This document shows positions 54,309 to 63,515 of a stretch of DNA of 64,000 bases, piece after piece. This stretch comes from Nitratireductor pacificus pht-3B (GTDB lineage Bacteria; Pseudomonadota; Alphaproteobacteria; Rhizobiales; Rhizobiaceae). The translations under genes were made by a program, and so were the position numbers. Numbering within the stretch: the stretch's first letter is position 1; each line of letters starts with the position of its first letter. The DNA lies in NCBI RefSeq assembly GCF_000300335.1, contig NZ_AMRM01000001.1:124001-188000 (forward strand). The letters are read 5' to 3'. The notes under the pieces are model-generated. The model saw only the letters and a list, made by a program, of their open reading frames with translations. It was not told where the DNA came from and ran no database searches.

Positions 54309-55328
54309 TTGAGCAAGCGTCTTTCCACGTCGATCCGTGTCGCCCTTGCCGGTGCCCTCAGCCTCGGGCTGGTCGCCGCCTCGTCGGCCGCCGAGCTGCG
54401 GCTGGCGCATTTCATGTCGCCGATGCACCACATGCAGAAGCGCATGATGCAGCCCCTGGCGGACAAGCTTGCGGCCGAGACCGGCGGTGAGGTGACGATC
54501 CGCATCTTTCCCTCGGGCGAACTGAGCAAGAGCGGCGCGGCCCAGTGGAAGACGGCTCTGACCGGCGTTGCGGACATAACCTTCGGTCTGCAGGGGTATA
54601 CGAGCGAGACCTTCCCGCGCACGATGTTCGCCGTCGCGCCGGGCCTGTTCCACTCCTCGGCCGAAGCGACGACGGCGATGTGGGAGAATGTCGACGCGCT
54701 GGCGCCCGATTACGAGCGCGCCAAGCTGCTCGCCATGTGGGCCGCCGAGCCGGCGATCATCATGACCAAGGATGTGCCGATCCGTACCATGGACGACATG
54801 AAGGGGCTGAAGATCCGCACCGCGGATCAGGTCGGCGCGGCCATCGTGCAGGCGCTCGGCGGAACGCCCGTGCCGCTGCCGGCCAGCGAGATGTACACGG
54901 CGATCGACACCGGCGTCATCGACGGGATCATGAGCGACGCCAGCACGATCGAATCGTTCAAGCTGCACGAGGTCGCCAACTATTTCACGGTCGGCCTGCC
55001 TTCCAGCACCTCGGCCTATTTCCTGGTCATGAACCGTCGCAGCTTCGACGGGCTGACCGCCGACCAGCAGGCCGCGCTCGACGCGCTGACGGGTCGCGAA
55101 CTCAGCATGACGGCGGCGGAATCCTACGCCACGGAGGCGGCGCGAGGGCTAGACATGGTGCGCGCGGCCGGCAAGACGATCATCGAGGTCGAGCCTGCGG
55201 TGCTCGAGGATTTCCACGCCAAGTCGGACACGGTGATGCAGTCGATGCTGAAATCGGCCGAGGCCGCCGGCGTTGACGGAAAGGCGATCGTCGAGGGGCT
55301 GCGCGGCGGCGCATCGGCGACACGGTAA
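54309..55328 (+). CDS. dctP: TRAP transporter solute-binding protein DctP (1)
   Basis: Periplasmic binding protein of 339 residues. The signal peptide MSKRLSTSIRVALAGALSLG...ASSAAE is cleaved near ASSAA. The DctP fold is seen in RLAHFMSPMHHMQKRMMQPL, KGLKIRTADQVGAAIVQALGG (arginine clamp) and TAIDTGVIDGIMSD. The start is TTG at 54309, 7 nt after AAGGAG; TTG at 54303 is too close to it. Close paralogue of DctP (2); the pair shares DctQM. The likely cargo is an aromatic acid of this pathway, by context only. Confidence 0.92.
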   Translation: MSKRLSTSIRVALAGALSLGLVAASSAAELRLAHFMSPMHHMQKRMMQPLADKLAAETGGEVTIRIFPSGELSKSGAAQWKTALTGVADITFGLQGYTSETFPRTMFAVAPGLFHSSAEATTAMWENVDALAPDYERAKLLAMWAAEPAIIMTKDVPIRTMDDMKGLKIRTADQVGAAIVQALGGTPVPLPASEMYTAIDTGVIDGIMSDASTIESFKLHEVANYFTVGLPSSTSAYFLVMNRRSFDGLTADQQAALDALTGRELSMTAAESYATEAARGLDMVRAAGKTIIEVEPAVLEDFHAKSDTVMQSMLKSAEAAGVDGKAIVEGLRGGASATR

Positions 55329-55342
55329 ACGAAACCGACATG

Positions 55343-55366
55343 CCCGGCGGGAGGGAGCCCGCCGGG
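55343..55366 (+). other. Intercistronic mRNA hairpin between the two dctP genes
   Basis: Nine-bp stem CCCGGCGGG / CCCGCCGGG with a 6-nt loop, no T tract. Typical of stabilising or processing hairpins next to binding-protein genes. Confidence 0.6.
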
Positions 55367-55405
55367 GGCGCATGGGGCGCCGGACCAACAACAGGGAGGA
55401 AAGAC

Positions 55406-56410
55406 ATGAGACGTACAGCAGCAGGAATCGCCGGATTGCTCGGCCTGGCACTCGCCGCAGCGGCGGGGACCGCCAGCGCCGCCGAGCTGAAGGTGTCGCA
55501 TTTCATGAGCCCGATGCATCACATGCAGGCGCGGGTTCTGGAACCGTGGACCAAGAAGCTGGCCGACGAGGCTGGCGGTGAACTGACCTTCCGCATCTTC
55601 CCGTCGGGCGAGTTGAGCAAGAGCCCGGCCGCGCAGTGGAAAACGGCGCTGACGGGCGTGACGGACATCGCGTTCGGACTGCCCGGCTACACGACGGAGA
55701 ATTTTCCGCGCACCATGCTCGCCGTGTCGCCGGGCATATTCGAGACCGCAGCCGAGGCGACCAACGCCATCTGGGACAATATCGAGGATATCGCGCCGGA
55801 CTATGAGCGCGCCAAGCTGCTTGCCGTCTGGGGCAGCGAGCCGGCCGTGCTGATGACCCGCAACAAGCCGGTCAAGACGCTGGCCGACGTGAAGGGCCTC
55901 AAGATCCGTACGGCCGACCAGGTTTCGGCGTCGATCATCGAGGCGTGGGGCGGCACTCCTGTCCCGCTGCCGGCGAGCGAGATCTATACCGCCATGGATA
56001 CCGGCGTGATCGACGGCCTGTTCATCGATCCGAGCGGCGTTCCCTCCTTCCGCCTCGACGAGGTGGTGAACCACGTGACCCTCGGCCTGCCGACCCCGTC
56101 CTCGGCGTTCTTCCTGGTGATGAACCAGAATGCCTGGAACGGCCTTACGGACGCGCAGAAGGCGATGCTGGACGGAATGAGCGGGCGGCAACTCAGCCTC
56201 GATTCCGCTGCCTCCTATGCGCAGGACGCCGAGAAGGGCATGGACATCCTGAAGAAAGCCGACAAAGAGATCATCACGCTCGATGCCGAGGCGCAGGCAG
56301 AGTTCGTCGAGGCGACCAAGCCGGTCGCGGACAAGCTCATCGCCGACGCCGAGGGACGTGGCGTGGCGAATGCCGCCGACATCGCGGCGGCTCTCGGCAA
56401 GAAGAAATAG
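55406..56410 (+). CDS. dctP: TRAP transporter solute-binding protein DctP (2)
   Basis: 334-residue periplasmic binding protein. Signal peptide MRRTAAGIAGLLGLALAAAA...ASAAE. It aligns along its whole length with DctP (1): KVSHFMSPMHHMQARVLEPW, KGLKIRTADQVSASIIEAWGG, TAMDTGVIDGLFID. GGGAGGAAAGAC precedes the ATG at 55406. It is 12 nt before dctQ. Residues after the arginine clamp differ between the two (GGTPVPLPASE conserved, flanks not), so the two may take different ligands. Confidence 0.94.
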   Translation: MRRTAAGIAGLLGLALAAAAGTASAAELKVSHFMSPMHHMQARVLEPWTKKLADEAGGELTFRIFPSGELSKSPAAQWKTALTGVTDIAFGLPGYTTENFPRTMLAVSPGIFETAAEATNAIWDNIEDIAPDYERAKLLAVWGSEPAVLMTRNKPVKTLADVKGLKIRTADQVSASIIEAWGGTPVPLPASEIYTAMDTGVIDGLFIDPSGVPSFRLDEVVNHVTLGLPTPSSAFFLVMNQNAWNGLTDAQKAMLDGMSGRQLSLDSAASYAQDAEKGMDILKKADKEIITLDAEAQAEFVEATKPVADKLIADAEGRGVANAADIAAALGKKK

Positions 56411-56422
56411 GACATAACGACA

Positions 56423-56926
56423 ATGATGCGTGCGAAGGAAACCAGGCCGACGGTCGCCGACCGTTTGGCCGACGGGTTCGGCCTCCTGGGCGGGATAGCG
56501 ATCCTGTTCCTGGCCGGGCTGGTGTTCTGCGATGTGGTGGGGCGAACTCTCGGATCGCCGATTTTCGGCGCACGCGACATCATGGTGATGACGCTGGCGG
56601 TAATCGCCGCCAGCGGTTTCGCCAGCGGGGCGACGCATGGCGTCCACATCGCCATCGATGCCCTGCAGAATTTCCTGCCGCCCTGGCTGCGGCGCAGCCA
56701 GCTTCTGCTGGCGGACCTGATCAGCCTGGCCATCCTTGCCATCCTGTCATGGCGCAGCTTCGTCGGCGGCACGGAAGCCGGTGATTTCGGCGAGCGGACG
56801 ATGCTCCTGTCGCTGCCCCATGCACCTTTCTATTTCGCCCTGTCGCTCGGCCTTGGTCTCTATGCCCTCGTGGTCGTGTTCGACATCGTCAAGCAGTTAA
56901 AGCCGGGGAACGATGATGCCGAATGA
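56423..56926 (+). CDS. dctQ: TRAP transporter small permease DctQ
   Basis: 167-residue inner-membrane protein with four predicted helices (ADGFGLLGGIAILFLAGLVFCDVVGR, MVMTLAVIAASGFASGATHG...). It is the small subunit joining the binding protein to DctM. The stop overlaps the dctM start by 14 nt. Confidence 0.93.
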   Translation: MMRAKETRPTVADRLADGFGLLGGIAILFLAGLVFCDVVGRTLGSPIFGARDIMVMTLAVIAASGFASGATHGVHIAIDALQNFLPPWLRRSQLLLADLISLAILAILSWRSFVGGTEAGDFGERTMLLSLPHAPFYFALSLGLGLYALVVVFDIVKQLKPGNDDAE

Positions 56927-58223
56927 GATTTATGGCCTCCTGGGCATTGTCGGCCTGGCGGTGCTCCTGATCCTGCGCGTGCCGGTGGCGCTCGCGATCG
57001 GCATGGTCGGCTTCGTCGGCATCGCTGCGCTGAGCGGTGTCAACACCGCGTTCTACATGGCCTCGTCGGAGGCCTTCGCCACCGTGACCCAGTACGAACT
57101 CGTGGTCATCCCGCTGTTCGTCCTGATGGGCAACATCGCCAGCGCCTCCGGCCTCAGCCGCGACCTCTACGATGCGGCCTTCGCCTGGATCGGACGGCTG
57201 CGCGGCGGTCTCGCCTCGGCGACCGTCATCGGCTGCGCCGGCTTCTCGGCGCTGAGCGGATCGTCCATCGCTTCCGCCGTCACCATGGGCCGCGTCGCGC
57301 TGCCGCAGATGAAGCGCTTCTCCTATTCGGATGCGCTGGCGACCGGGTCGGTTGCGGCCGGCGGCACCCTGGGCATCCTCATCCCGCCGTCGACCGGCTT
57401 CATCATCTACGCAACGCTGACCGAGCAGTCGATCGGCCGCCTATTCATGGCCGGCATCCTCCCGGGCATCCTGCTCACTGCGCTGTTCGTCGTCGCGATC
57501 TACATCGTCACGTCGATCCGCCCCGCCGACGGTCCCGCCGGGGAACCCTTCACCCTGCGGGAGAGCATCCGCGCCGGCCTGCGCGCCTCGCTGATCGGCG
57601 GCATCATCGTCATCACCATCGGCGGCATCTATCTGGGTTTCTTCACGCCGGCCGAGGCGGCGGGCATCGGGGCGATCCTGACGCTGTTCGTCTCGTTCTT
57701 CCGCGGGCGGCTCAGCCTGGCGCAGTGGAAGGACGTGCTGATGCAGACGGTGCGCACCACGTCGATGGTGTTTCTGATCCTCGTCGGCGCCAATATCTTC
57801 GCGCCCTTCCTGGCGCTGAGCGACCTGCCGCACTTCATCAGCCAGGGGCTGACGGCTCTGGATGTCGGTCCCTACGGGGTGCTGTTCCTGATCCTGGCCG
57901 CGTACATCATCCTGGGGACCTTCCTCGAGGGCCTGTCGCTGCTGGTCATCACCCTGCCGATCGTCTTCCCCGCCATCATCGCGGCAGGGTTCGATCCGAT
58001 CTGGTTCGGCGTCATTGCCGTGATCGTGCTGGAAATGGGGCTGATCTCGCCGCCGGTCGGGCTCAACGTCTTCGTCGTCGCGAGCATCGCCGACAAGGTG
58101 CCCCTGTCGACCGTGTTCCGGGGGGTCATCCCGTTCTGGATCGCCATGGCGGTCTGCACGGTCCTGCTGATCCTGTTCCCGTCGATCGCGCTCTATATCC
58201 CGCAGACGATGATGGGGAACTAG
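56913..58223 (+). CDS. dctM: TRAP transporter large permease DctM
   Basis: 436-residue, 12-helix large TRAP permease, a Na+-driven symporter. Motifs are LRVPVALAIGMVGFVGIAAL, CAGFSALSGSSIASAVTMGRVALP, AAGGTLGILIPPSTGFIIYA and EMGLISPPVGLNVFVVAS. Start ATG at 56913 (or 56916). Last gene of the galB-to-dctM run; no clear terminator follows. Confidence 0.95.
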   Translation: MMPNEIYGLLGIVGLAVLLILRVPVALAIGMVGFVGIAALSGVNTAFYMASSEAFATVTQYELVVIPLFVLMGNIASASGLSRDLYDAAFAWIGRLRGGLASATVIGCAGFSALSGSSIASAVTMGRVALPQMKRFSYSDALATGSVAAGGTLGILIPPSTGFIIYATLTEQSIGRLFMAGILPGILLTALFVVAIYIVTSIRPADGPAGEPFTLRESIRAGLRASLIGGIIVITIGGIYLGFFTPAEAAGIGAILTLFVSFFRGRLSLAQWKDVLMQTVRTTSMVFLILVGANIFAPFLALSDLPHFISQGLTALDVGPYGVLFLILAAYIILGTFLEGLSLLVITLPIVFPAIIAAGFDPIWFGVIAVIVLEMGLISPPVGLNVFVVASIADKVPLSTVFRGVIPFWIAMAVCTVLLILFPSIALYIPQTMMGN

Positions 58224-58376
58224 TGGGGCGATCGTGACGGATCACCCCACCAGATCAACAGCTTGTGGGCTGACTTGCCGAAACGGATGGGGACCATCTG
58301 TCTCGGTCGGACCACGAGCGCGGCCGGGTTCCAGCCGGTTTACCGCAACGTTTCCGCGAAAGCAGAGAATGCCCTC

Positions 58377-60077
58377 ATGACCGATGCACTCGAGAACCCT
58401 ACCGGCGCCGATGCGGTGCTGTTCAGCCTGAAGGCCAATGGCGTCGACTATCTGTTCGCCAATGCCGGCAGCGACTTCGCGCCGATCATCGAGAGCTATG
58501 CGCGCCGCGGCGAGGGCGGCACCGTCGCGCCGAAGCCGGTCATCGTTCCGCACGAGGCGGCGCTGGTCGCCATGGCGCATGGCTACTATCTGGTGACCGG
58601 CAAGCCGCAGGCGGCGATGGTGCATGTCAATGTCGGGCTGGCCAACGCGGTCATGGGCCTCATCAACGCTCATGCGGACGACGTGCCGGTGATCATGCTG
58701 TCCGGCCGCACGCCGCTGACGGAACATGATCGTCCGGGCGCCCGGCGCACGCCGATCCAGTACGGGCAGGAGCAGTTCGACCAGAGCGGCATGGTGCGCG
58801 AGCTGGTCAAGTGGGACTACGAACTCCGCTATGCGGAGAATGCGGGCAATCTCGTTTCGCGCGGCTACGCCATAGCCATGTCGGAACCGGTCGGGTCCAT
58901 CTATCTCAGCCTGCCGCGCGAACCGCTTTGCGAGCCAGCGCCGGCGATGGGCGAGGGGGCGACGCCGCTTCAGGTGGCGGCGAACCCGGCGGCACCCGAC
59001 CCGCAGGCCGTGGAGCAGGCGGCCGCATGGCTGGCAGCGGCGAAGAACCCCCTGATCGTCTGCCAGCGCGGCGATCCGGCCGGCAAGGTGGCCGCACTTC
59101 TCGCTGCCCTGGCCGAGCGGCACGGGATCGCCGTCAGCGAAGTGTTCGCGACCCGCAACGTCATGCCGAGCGATCATCCGATGCTCGTCGGCCCGAACCT
59201 GCCGGAGCTTTTGCCGGCTGCCGATGTGGTGCTCGTGGTCGATGCCCCGGTCGCGTGGATCGAAAGCGCGGCGCAGCCGGCGGTGACGGCGAAGGTGATC
59301 CATATCGGCCCCGACCCGCTTTTCGCCCGTATGCCGGTGCGCTCATACCGCTCGTCGCTCGCCATCGCCGGCAACACGGCCCGCACGCTGGCGGCCCTCG
59401 ATGCTGCGCTGGATGAGCACCCCTCTCAGGGCGATACGCGGCGCGAAGCTGCCGTCGCGGCCCATGCAGCCTACCGCGCCAAGGTGGCGAAGGCGGCGGA
59501 AGCAGGAAGTCGCGGGCCAGCCAGCAAGGCATGGGTCGCGCATTGCGTCTCCGAAATCTTGGGGGACGACGGCATCGTCTTCAACGAACGCGGCGCGCCG
59601 TCGCCCTTCTACACGCTGAAGGCCGGCAACCGGTTCTTCGGCAATACGCCGGCCGGCGGTCTCGGCTGGGCGCTGCCCGCGGCGCTGGGCGCGCAGCTCG
59701 CCGACCGGGAACGCCTCGTTGTCTGCGTGGTCGGCGATGGGTCCTACATGTTCGCCAATCCGGTCGCCTGCCATCAGGTGGCCGAGGCGCACGGCCTGCC
59801 GCTTCTGACGGTGATCCTCAACAACGGGGCGTGGGATGCCGTGAGGCTGTCGACGCTGGAGGTCTACCCGGACGGTTCCGCGTCGCGCGCCAACCAGACG
59901 CCGCTGTCGAGCCTGTCGCCGTCACCGGACTACACCATGGTCGCGGCCGCCTCGCGGGCCTGGACCCGAACCGTCGAGGAGGCGGCCGACCTGCCGGCGG
60001 TGCTCGCCGAAGCCGTGAAGGTGATCGCCGACGAGCGGCGCCAGGCGCTGGTCAACGTTCGGGTGCGGCCGGAATAG
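58377..60077 (+). CDS. ThDP-dependent enzyme, acetolactate-synthase/benzoylformate-decarboxylase-like
   Basis: 566 residues of the ThDP superfamily that includes acetolactate synthase and 2-oxo-acid decarboxylases. The activating Glu lies in IVPHEAALVAMAHGYYL (HEaA), and the ThDP/Mg motif runs GDGSYMFANPVACHQVAEAH...NNGAW. It is distinct from IlvB and lacks the FAD-site pattern GPGATNA in the usual form. The ATG at 58377 begins MTDALENPTGADAVLFSL. It follows dctM after 153 nt and may belong to the aromatic cluster or to a separate unit; the substrate is not known. Confidence 0.88.
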   Translation: MTDALENPTGADAVLFSLKANGVDYLFANAGSDFAPIIESYARRGEGGTVAPKPVIVPHEAALVAMAHGYYLVTGKPQAAMVHVNVGLANAVMGLINAHADDVPVIMLSGRTPLTEHDRPGARRTPIQYGQEQFDQSGMVRELVKWDYELRYAENAGNLVSRGYAIAMSEPVGSIYLSLPREPLCEPAPAMGEGATPLQVAANPAAPDPQAVEQAAAWLAAAKNPLIVCQRGDPAGKVAALLAALAERHGIAVSEVFATRNVMPSDHPMLVGPNLPELLPAADVVLVVDAPVAWIESAAQPAVTAKVIHIGPDPLFARMPVRSYRSSLAIAGNTARTLAALDAALDEHPSQGDTRREAAVAAHAAYRAKVAKAAEAGSRGPASKAWVAHCVSEILGDDGIVFNERGAPSPFYTLKAGNRFFGNTPAGGLGWALPAALGAQLADRERLVVCVVGDGSYMFANPVACHQVAEAHGLPLLTVILNNGAWDAVRLSTLEVYPDGSASRANQTPLSSLSPSPDYTMVAAASRAWTRTVEEAADLPAVLAEAVKVIADERRQALVNVRVRPE

Positions 60078-60132
60078 AAGGCCGCACTCATGCCTCGGCG
60101 GCGCCAGCGGCATTGTTTCTCTGCGTTGGTGC

Positions 60133-60168
60133 GGGTGTCAGGTAATCCTACCTGACTGTAAAACACCG
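60133..60168. repeat. Dispersed palindromic repeat, copy 5 (short) in a 700-bp gene-free stretch
   Basis: GTCAGGTA-ATCC-TACCTGAC core followed by TGTAAAACACC. It lies within 60078-60778, which has no convincing gene. The same stretch carries an AT-rich inverted repeat CCAATA (60478-60483) / TATTGG (60504-60509) that could be an operator for the liv genes. Confidence 0.65.
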
Positions 60169-60778
60169 TAAGCCTTCGGCCGACATTGTCATTTCGGCCT
60201 GGACGCGCTGCTGAGGCCAGGCGATCACGCCTGACGGAAAGACGTTTGAAGTGCGGTGGCCGGTCCGCCGTGCGAATCTCCCGCGCCTTTGCCTCCGGCC
60301 GGCCAGGTTTCTCACCCCGTTGTCTCAGAATTCCTGATCCGCAGTCTGCCCGTGCAGCGCCGCGCGCGATGATCGCGCCTGTCGCGCAGGGGGTGTTTTG
60401 CCTTGCATTGCGGGATGTTCAGGGCTGTGGCGCGCGCTTCGCGCCCAAAAAAGCGGGCCTGTCCACCTGGCTTGTTGCCAATACCAATTCGAAATGATAT
60501 TAATATTGGAACGATATGAAGATAACAACAATATGCACAAATCCGCGGCACGCTGCGTAAGATTTGTGCTGACTGCGATGTTCAGGCGCTGGGGCCCCGG
60601 ACGTCAAGCGGAAACCCGTGGGTGAGGGGCTTGGCTGTGGGATTCTTTCAGATGCCGTAGATTGTGTGACGGAGCGTAGAGGCTTCGTTGCGTTGGAGGA
60701 ATAGGCGCCCTTTCGCGTTCAGGCCGCGTGCCGTGAGCGGGAGGGGCCGTTTGAACAGGAACGCAGGGAGGATAAGTA

Positions 60779-61651
60779 TTGGATCAGCTGCTGCAGCACC
60801 TCGTCAATACGATCATCATGGGAGGTACATATGCCCTTCTCGGCATAGGGCTGACCCTGATCTTCGGCATCATGAGGATCGTGAACTTCACGCATGGCGA
60901 ACTGTACGCGTTCGGCGCGTACATGATGTACTTCTTCGCCACCATCATCGGCATGAATTTCTTCGTCTCCATCGCGTTCGCCATCGCCGCCGGCATGGTG
61001 CTGGGCGCGATCATCGAGTTCACGCTCCTGCGCCCCAAGCGCGGAGCCGACATCGATACGACGATGCTGATCATGATCGGCGCCTGGATCGTCATGCAGA
61101 ACCTGGAACATCTGAGCTGGGGCGGCATCGCCAAGTCGATCAATTCGCCCTTGCCTGACGCGCCGCTGGTGATCGGACCGGTGTCGGTCTCGTGGCTGCG
61201 CGTCATGGTGCTTCTCATTGCGCTGGTCCTGATCGCCGCCACCTACATCGTCATTAACCGGACGAAGATCGGCAAGGCGATGCGGGCGACCTTCCAGGAC
61301 AGCAACACCGCCGCGCTGATGGGCATCAACATCAACGCCATCTACACGATGACCTTCGGCTTCGGCTCGGCGCTGGCGGCGGCCGCCGGCGCGCTGCTCG
61401 GACCGGTGTTCGTGGTCACGCCGACCATGGGCGACCTGGCGTCGCTGAAGGCGTTCGCGATCGTCATCCTGGGCGGCCTGGGCAACATCACGGGAGCGGC
61501 CATCGGCGGCTTCATCCTGGCGTTCGCCGAGGAGATCGGCGCGGGCTACATCTCGTCCGGCTACCGCGACGCGATGGGCTTCGTGATCATCATCATTGTT
61601 CTTCTCTTCAAACCCACGGGCCTGTTTGCCCGGGCGGAGCGTGTCGGATGA
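60779..61651 (+). CDS. livH: Branched-chain-type (HAAT) ABC permease LivH
   Basis: 290-residue inner-membrane permease. Helices start GGTYALLGIGLTLIFGIMRIVNFTHGELYAFGAY, read here as GGTYALLGIGLTLIFGI then MRIVNFTHGE, the LivH signature; the EAA-like loop is MGININAIYTMTFGFGSALA. The start is TTG at 60779 with GGGAGG 7 nt upstream. First visible gene of livHMGF; the stop overlaps livM by 4 nt. The binding protein is not in the window. Cargo may be amino acids or aromatic acids. Confidence 0.92.
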   Translation: MDQLLQHLVNTIIMGGTYALLGIGLTLIFGIMRIVNFTHGELYAFGAYMMYFFATIIGMNFFVSIAFAIAAGMVLGAIIEFTLLRPKRGADIDTTMLIMIGAWIVMQNLEHLSWGGIAKSINSPLPDAPLVIGPVSVSWLRVMVLLIALVLIAATYIVINRTKIGKAMRATFQDSNTAALMGININAIYTMTFGFGSALAAAAGALLGPVFVVTPTMGDLASLKAFAIVILGGLGNITGAAIGGFILAFAEEIGAGYISSGYRDAMGFVIIIIVLLFKPTGLFARAERVG

Positions 61652-62721
61652 AACAGGTCTTTCCCTTTATCGCCCTCGCGTTCTTCGCCACGGTTCCGCT
61701 CTGGCTGCAGGACCAGTACTATCTGCACACCCTCGTCGTTGCCGGCATCTTCATGCTGGCAGCCATGAGCCTCAACCTGCTGCTCGGCTATACCGGGCAG
61801 CTCAGCCTCGGGCATGTCGCCTTCTTCGGCATCGGCGCCTATGTCAGCGCGCTGACGTCGCTGGGCTTCAGCCTGTCGATCTTCGGCTTCCAGATCACGC
61901 ATGAGCCGTGGCCCGCCTTCGTCGGGCTGATCCTCGGCGCCTTGGCTGCGGGCCTGTGCGGCTACCTGATCGGCAAGCTCGCCTTCCGGGTACGCGGCGC
62001 CTACTTCGTCATCGTGACGATCAGCTTCGCGGAAGTGGTGCGTCTCGTCTCGCTCAACTGGGTCGAGCTGACCAACGGACCGCTGGCCCTGCCGGGCATT
62101 CCGCCGCTGACCCTCGGTTTCGAGTGGACAGGCTATGTGACCCTGTGGGGCAAGGCGCAGAACTACTATCTCGTCCTGGTCCTGATCGCGCTCGCCTATC
62201 TGCTGATCAAGCGGCTGGTGCAGTCTCCCTACGGCCGGGCCATGATCGCGCTGCGCGAGAACGAGACCCTGGCGGTGTCGGTCGGCATCAGCGTGACCAA
62301 GTATCTGGTGCTGGCGGCCATCTTCTCGGGCGCTCTCGCCGGCCTCGCCGGCGGTCTCTATGCGCATTACATCCAGATCATCGATCCGATGATCTTCATG
62401 TTCCTGAACACGGTGACAATGGTCATCATGGTCATCACCGGCGGCAAGGGTACGCTTGCCGGCCCGTTGGTGGGCGGTCTGATCTTCGGTCTCGCGCCGG
62501 TGTTCCTGCGCAACTATGTCGGCCCCGAGGTTCAGTGGATCCTGTACGGCGTCCTGATGATCCTGGTGGTCTTCGTCCTGCCCGAGGGCATCGTTCCGGC
62601 CATCGAGCGCTGGTTCAACCGCGCCGCGAAGCCGAAGCGCAAGAACGGCTCGGCCGGCGGCAAGATGGAGCAGAGCGGTTCTTCGCTGGCGATGGCAAGT
62701 TCAGGAAAGGTCAACTCGTGA
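61648..62721 (+). CDS. livM: Branched-chain-type ABC permease LivM
   Basis: 357-residue permease. MSLNLLLGYTGQLSLGHVAF and FFGIGAYVSALTSLGFS are the LivM signature; the EAA loop lies near ALRENETLAVSVGISVTKYL. A Lys/Arg-rich C-terminal tail extends past the last helix. It overlaps livH (ATGA) and livG (TGATG). Confidence 0.93.
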   Translation: MKQVFPFIALAFFATVPLWLQDQYYLHTLVVAGIFMLAAMSLNLLLGYTGQLSLGHVAFFGIGAYVSALTSLGFSLSIFGFQITHEPWPAFVGLILGALAAGLCGYLIGKLAFRVRGAYFVIVTISFAEVVRLVSLNWVELTNGPLALPGIPPLTLGFEWTGYVTLWGKAQNYYLVLVLIALAYLLIKRLVQSPYGRAMIALRENETLAVSVGISVTKYLVLAAIFSGALAGLAGGLYAHYIQIIDPMIFMFLNTVTMVIMVITGGKGTLAGPLVGGLIFGLAPVFLRNYVGPEVQWILYGVLMILVVFVLPEGIVPAIERWFNRAAKPKRKNGSAGGKMEQSGSSLAMASSGKVNS

Positions 62722-63515
62722 TGAATGCACAAACCCAATCATCCGCGCCGATCCTGTCGGTGGAGCATGTGGCCGTGCATTTTGGCGGCCTGGTGGCGAT
62801 CTCGGACATGAGCTTCGAGGTGCATGAGGGCGAACTGGTCAGCCTGATCGGCCCGAACGGCGCCGGCAAGACCACGGCTTTCAACGTCATCACCGGCTTC
62901 CAGCGGCCGACGAAGGGCCATGTGAGCTTTCAGGGGACGTCGCTCGACGGGCTGAAGCCGCATGAGGTGACCGGTCTCGGCCTGGTGCGCACCTTCCAGC
63001 GCACCAGCGTGTTCGAGAAGATCTCGGTGTTCGAGAACGTCCTGATCGGCCTGCACCGGCGCACGGCGCCGAGCCTGTTCGGCACGCTGATGGGGCTGCC
63101 GGGCGAGCGCAAGGCCGAAGCCGCGCTGCGCGAGGAGGCGTGGGAGATCCTGCGTCTCGTCGGCATCGAGCATGAAGCCGACGAGCTGGGCGGCAGCCTG
63201 CCCTACGGTGACCAGCGGTTGCTGGGCGTTGCCCTGGCTCTGGCCGCCGACCCGCGCGCGCTCCTTCTGGACGAGCCGGTGTCCGGCATGAACGCTTCGG
63301 AGACCGGCCGCTTCATCGATCTGCTCAACCGGCTGCGGGCCAAGGGCACGACCATCCTGCTCGTCGAGCACGACATGCCGATGGTGATGAAGATCTCCGA
63401 CCGCATCGTCGTCCTCAACTATGGCCGCATCATCGCCAACGGCACGCCTTCCGAGATCCAGAACGATCCCGAAGTGATCGCGGCCTATCTGGGAGGAGGT
63501 GTCAAGAATGCTTGA
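62721..63515 (+). CDS. livG: ABC transporter ATPase LivG
   Basis: 264-residue ATP-binding subunit. Walker A is GPNGAGKTTAFNVITG, the signature region is GGSLPYGDQRLLGVALALAADP, Walker B is LLLDEPVSGMN, and the H-loop is LVEHDMPMVM. ATG at 62721 (GTG at 62718 is an alternative). Overlaps livM by 1 nt and livF by 8 nt. Confidence 0.95.
   Translation: MNAQTQSSAPILSVEHVAVHFGGLVAISDMSFEVHEGELVSLIGPNGAGKTTAFNVITGFQRPTKGHVSFQGTSLDGLKPHEVTGLGLVRTFQRTSVFEKISVFENVLIGLHRRTAPSLFGTLMGLPGERKAEAALREEAWEILRLVGIEHEADELGGSLPYGDQRLLGVALALAADPRALLLDEPVSGMNASETGRFIDLLNRLRAKGTTILLVEHDMPMVMKISDRIVVLNYGRIIANGTPSEIQNDPEVIAAYLGGGVKNA

Noticed and set aside
60398-60625. Short ORFs in the 700-bp gap before livH
   Set aside because: No domain, no ribosome site and mixed composition; treated as non-coding.
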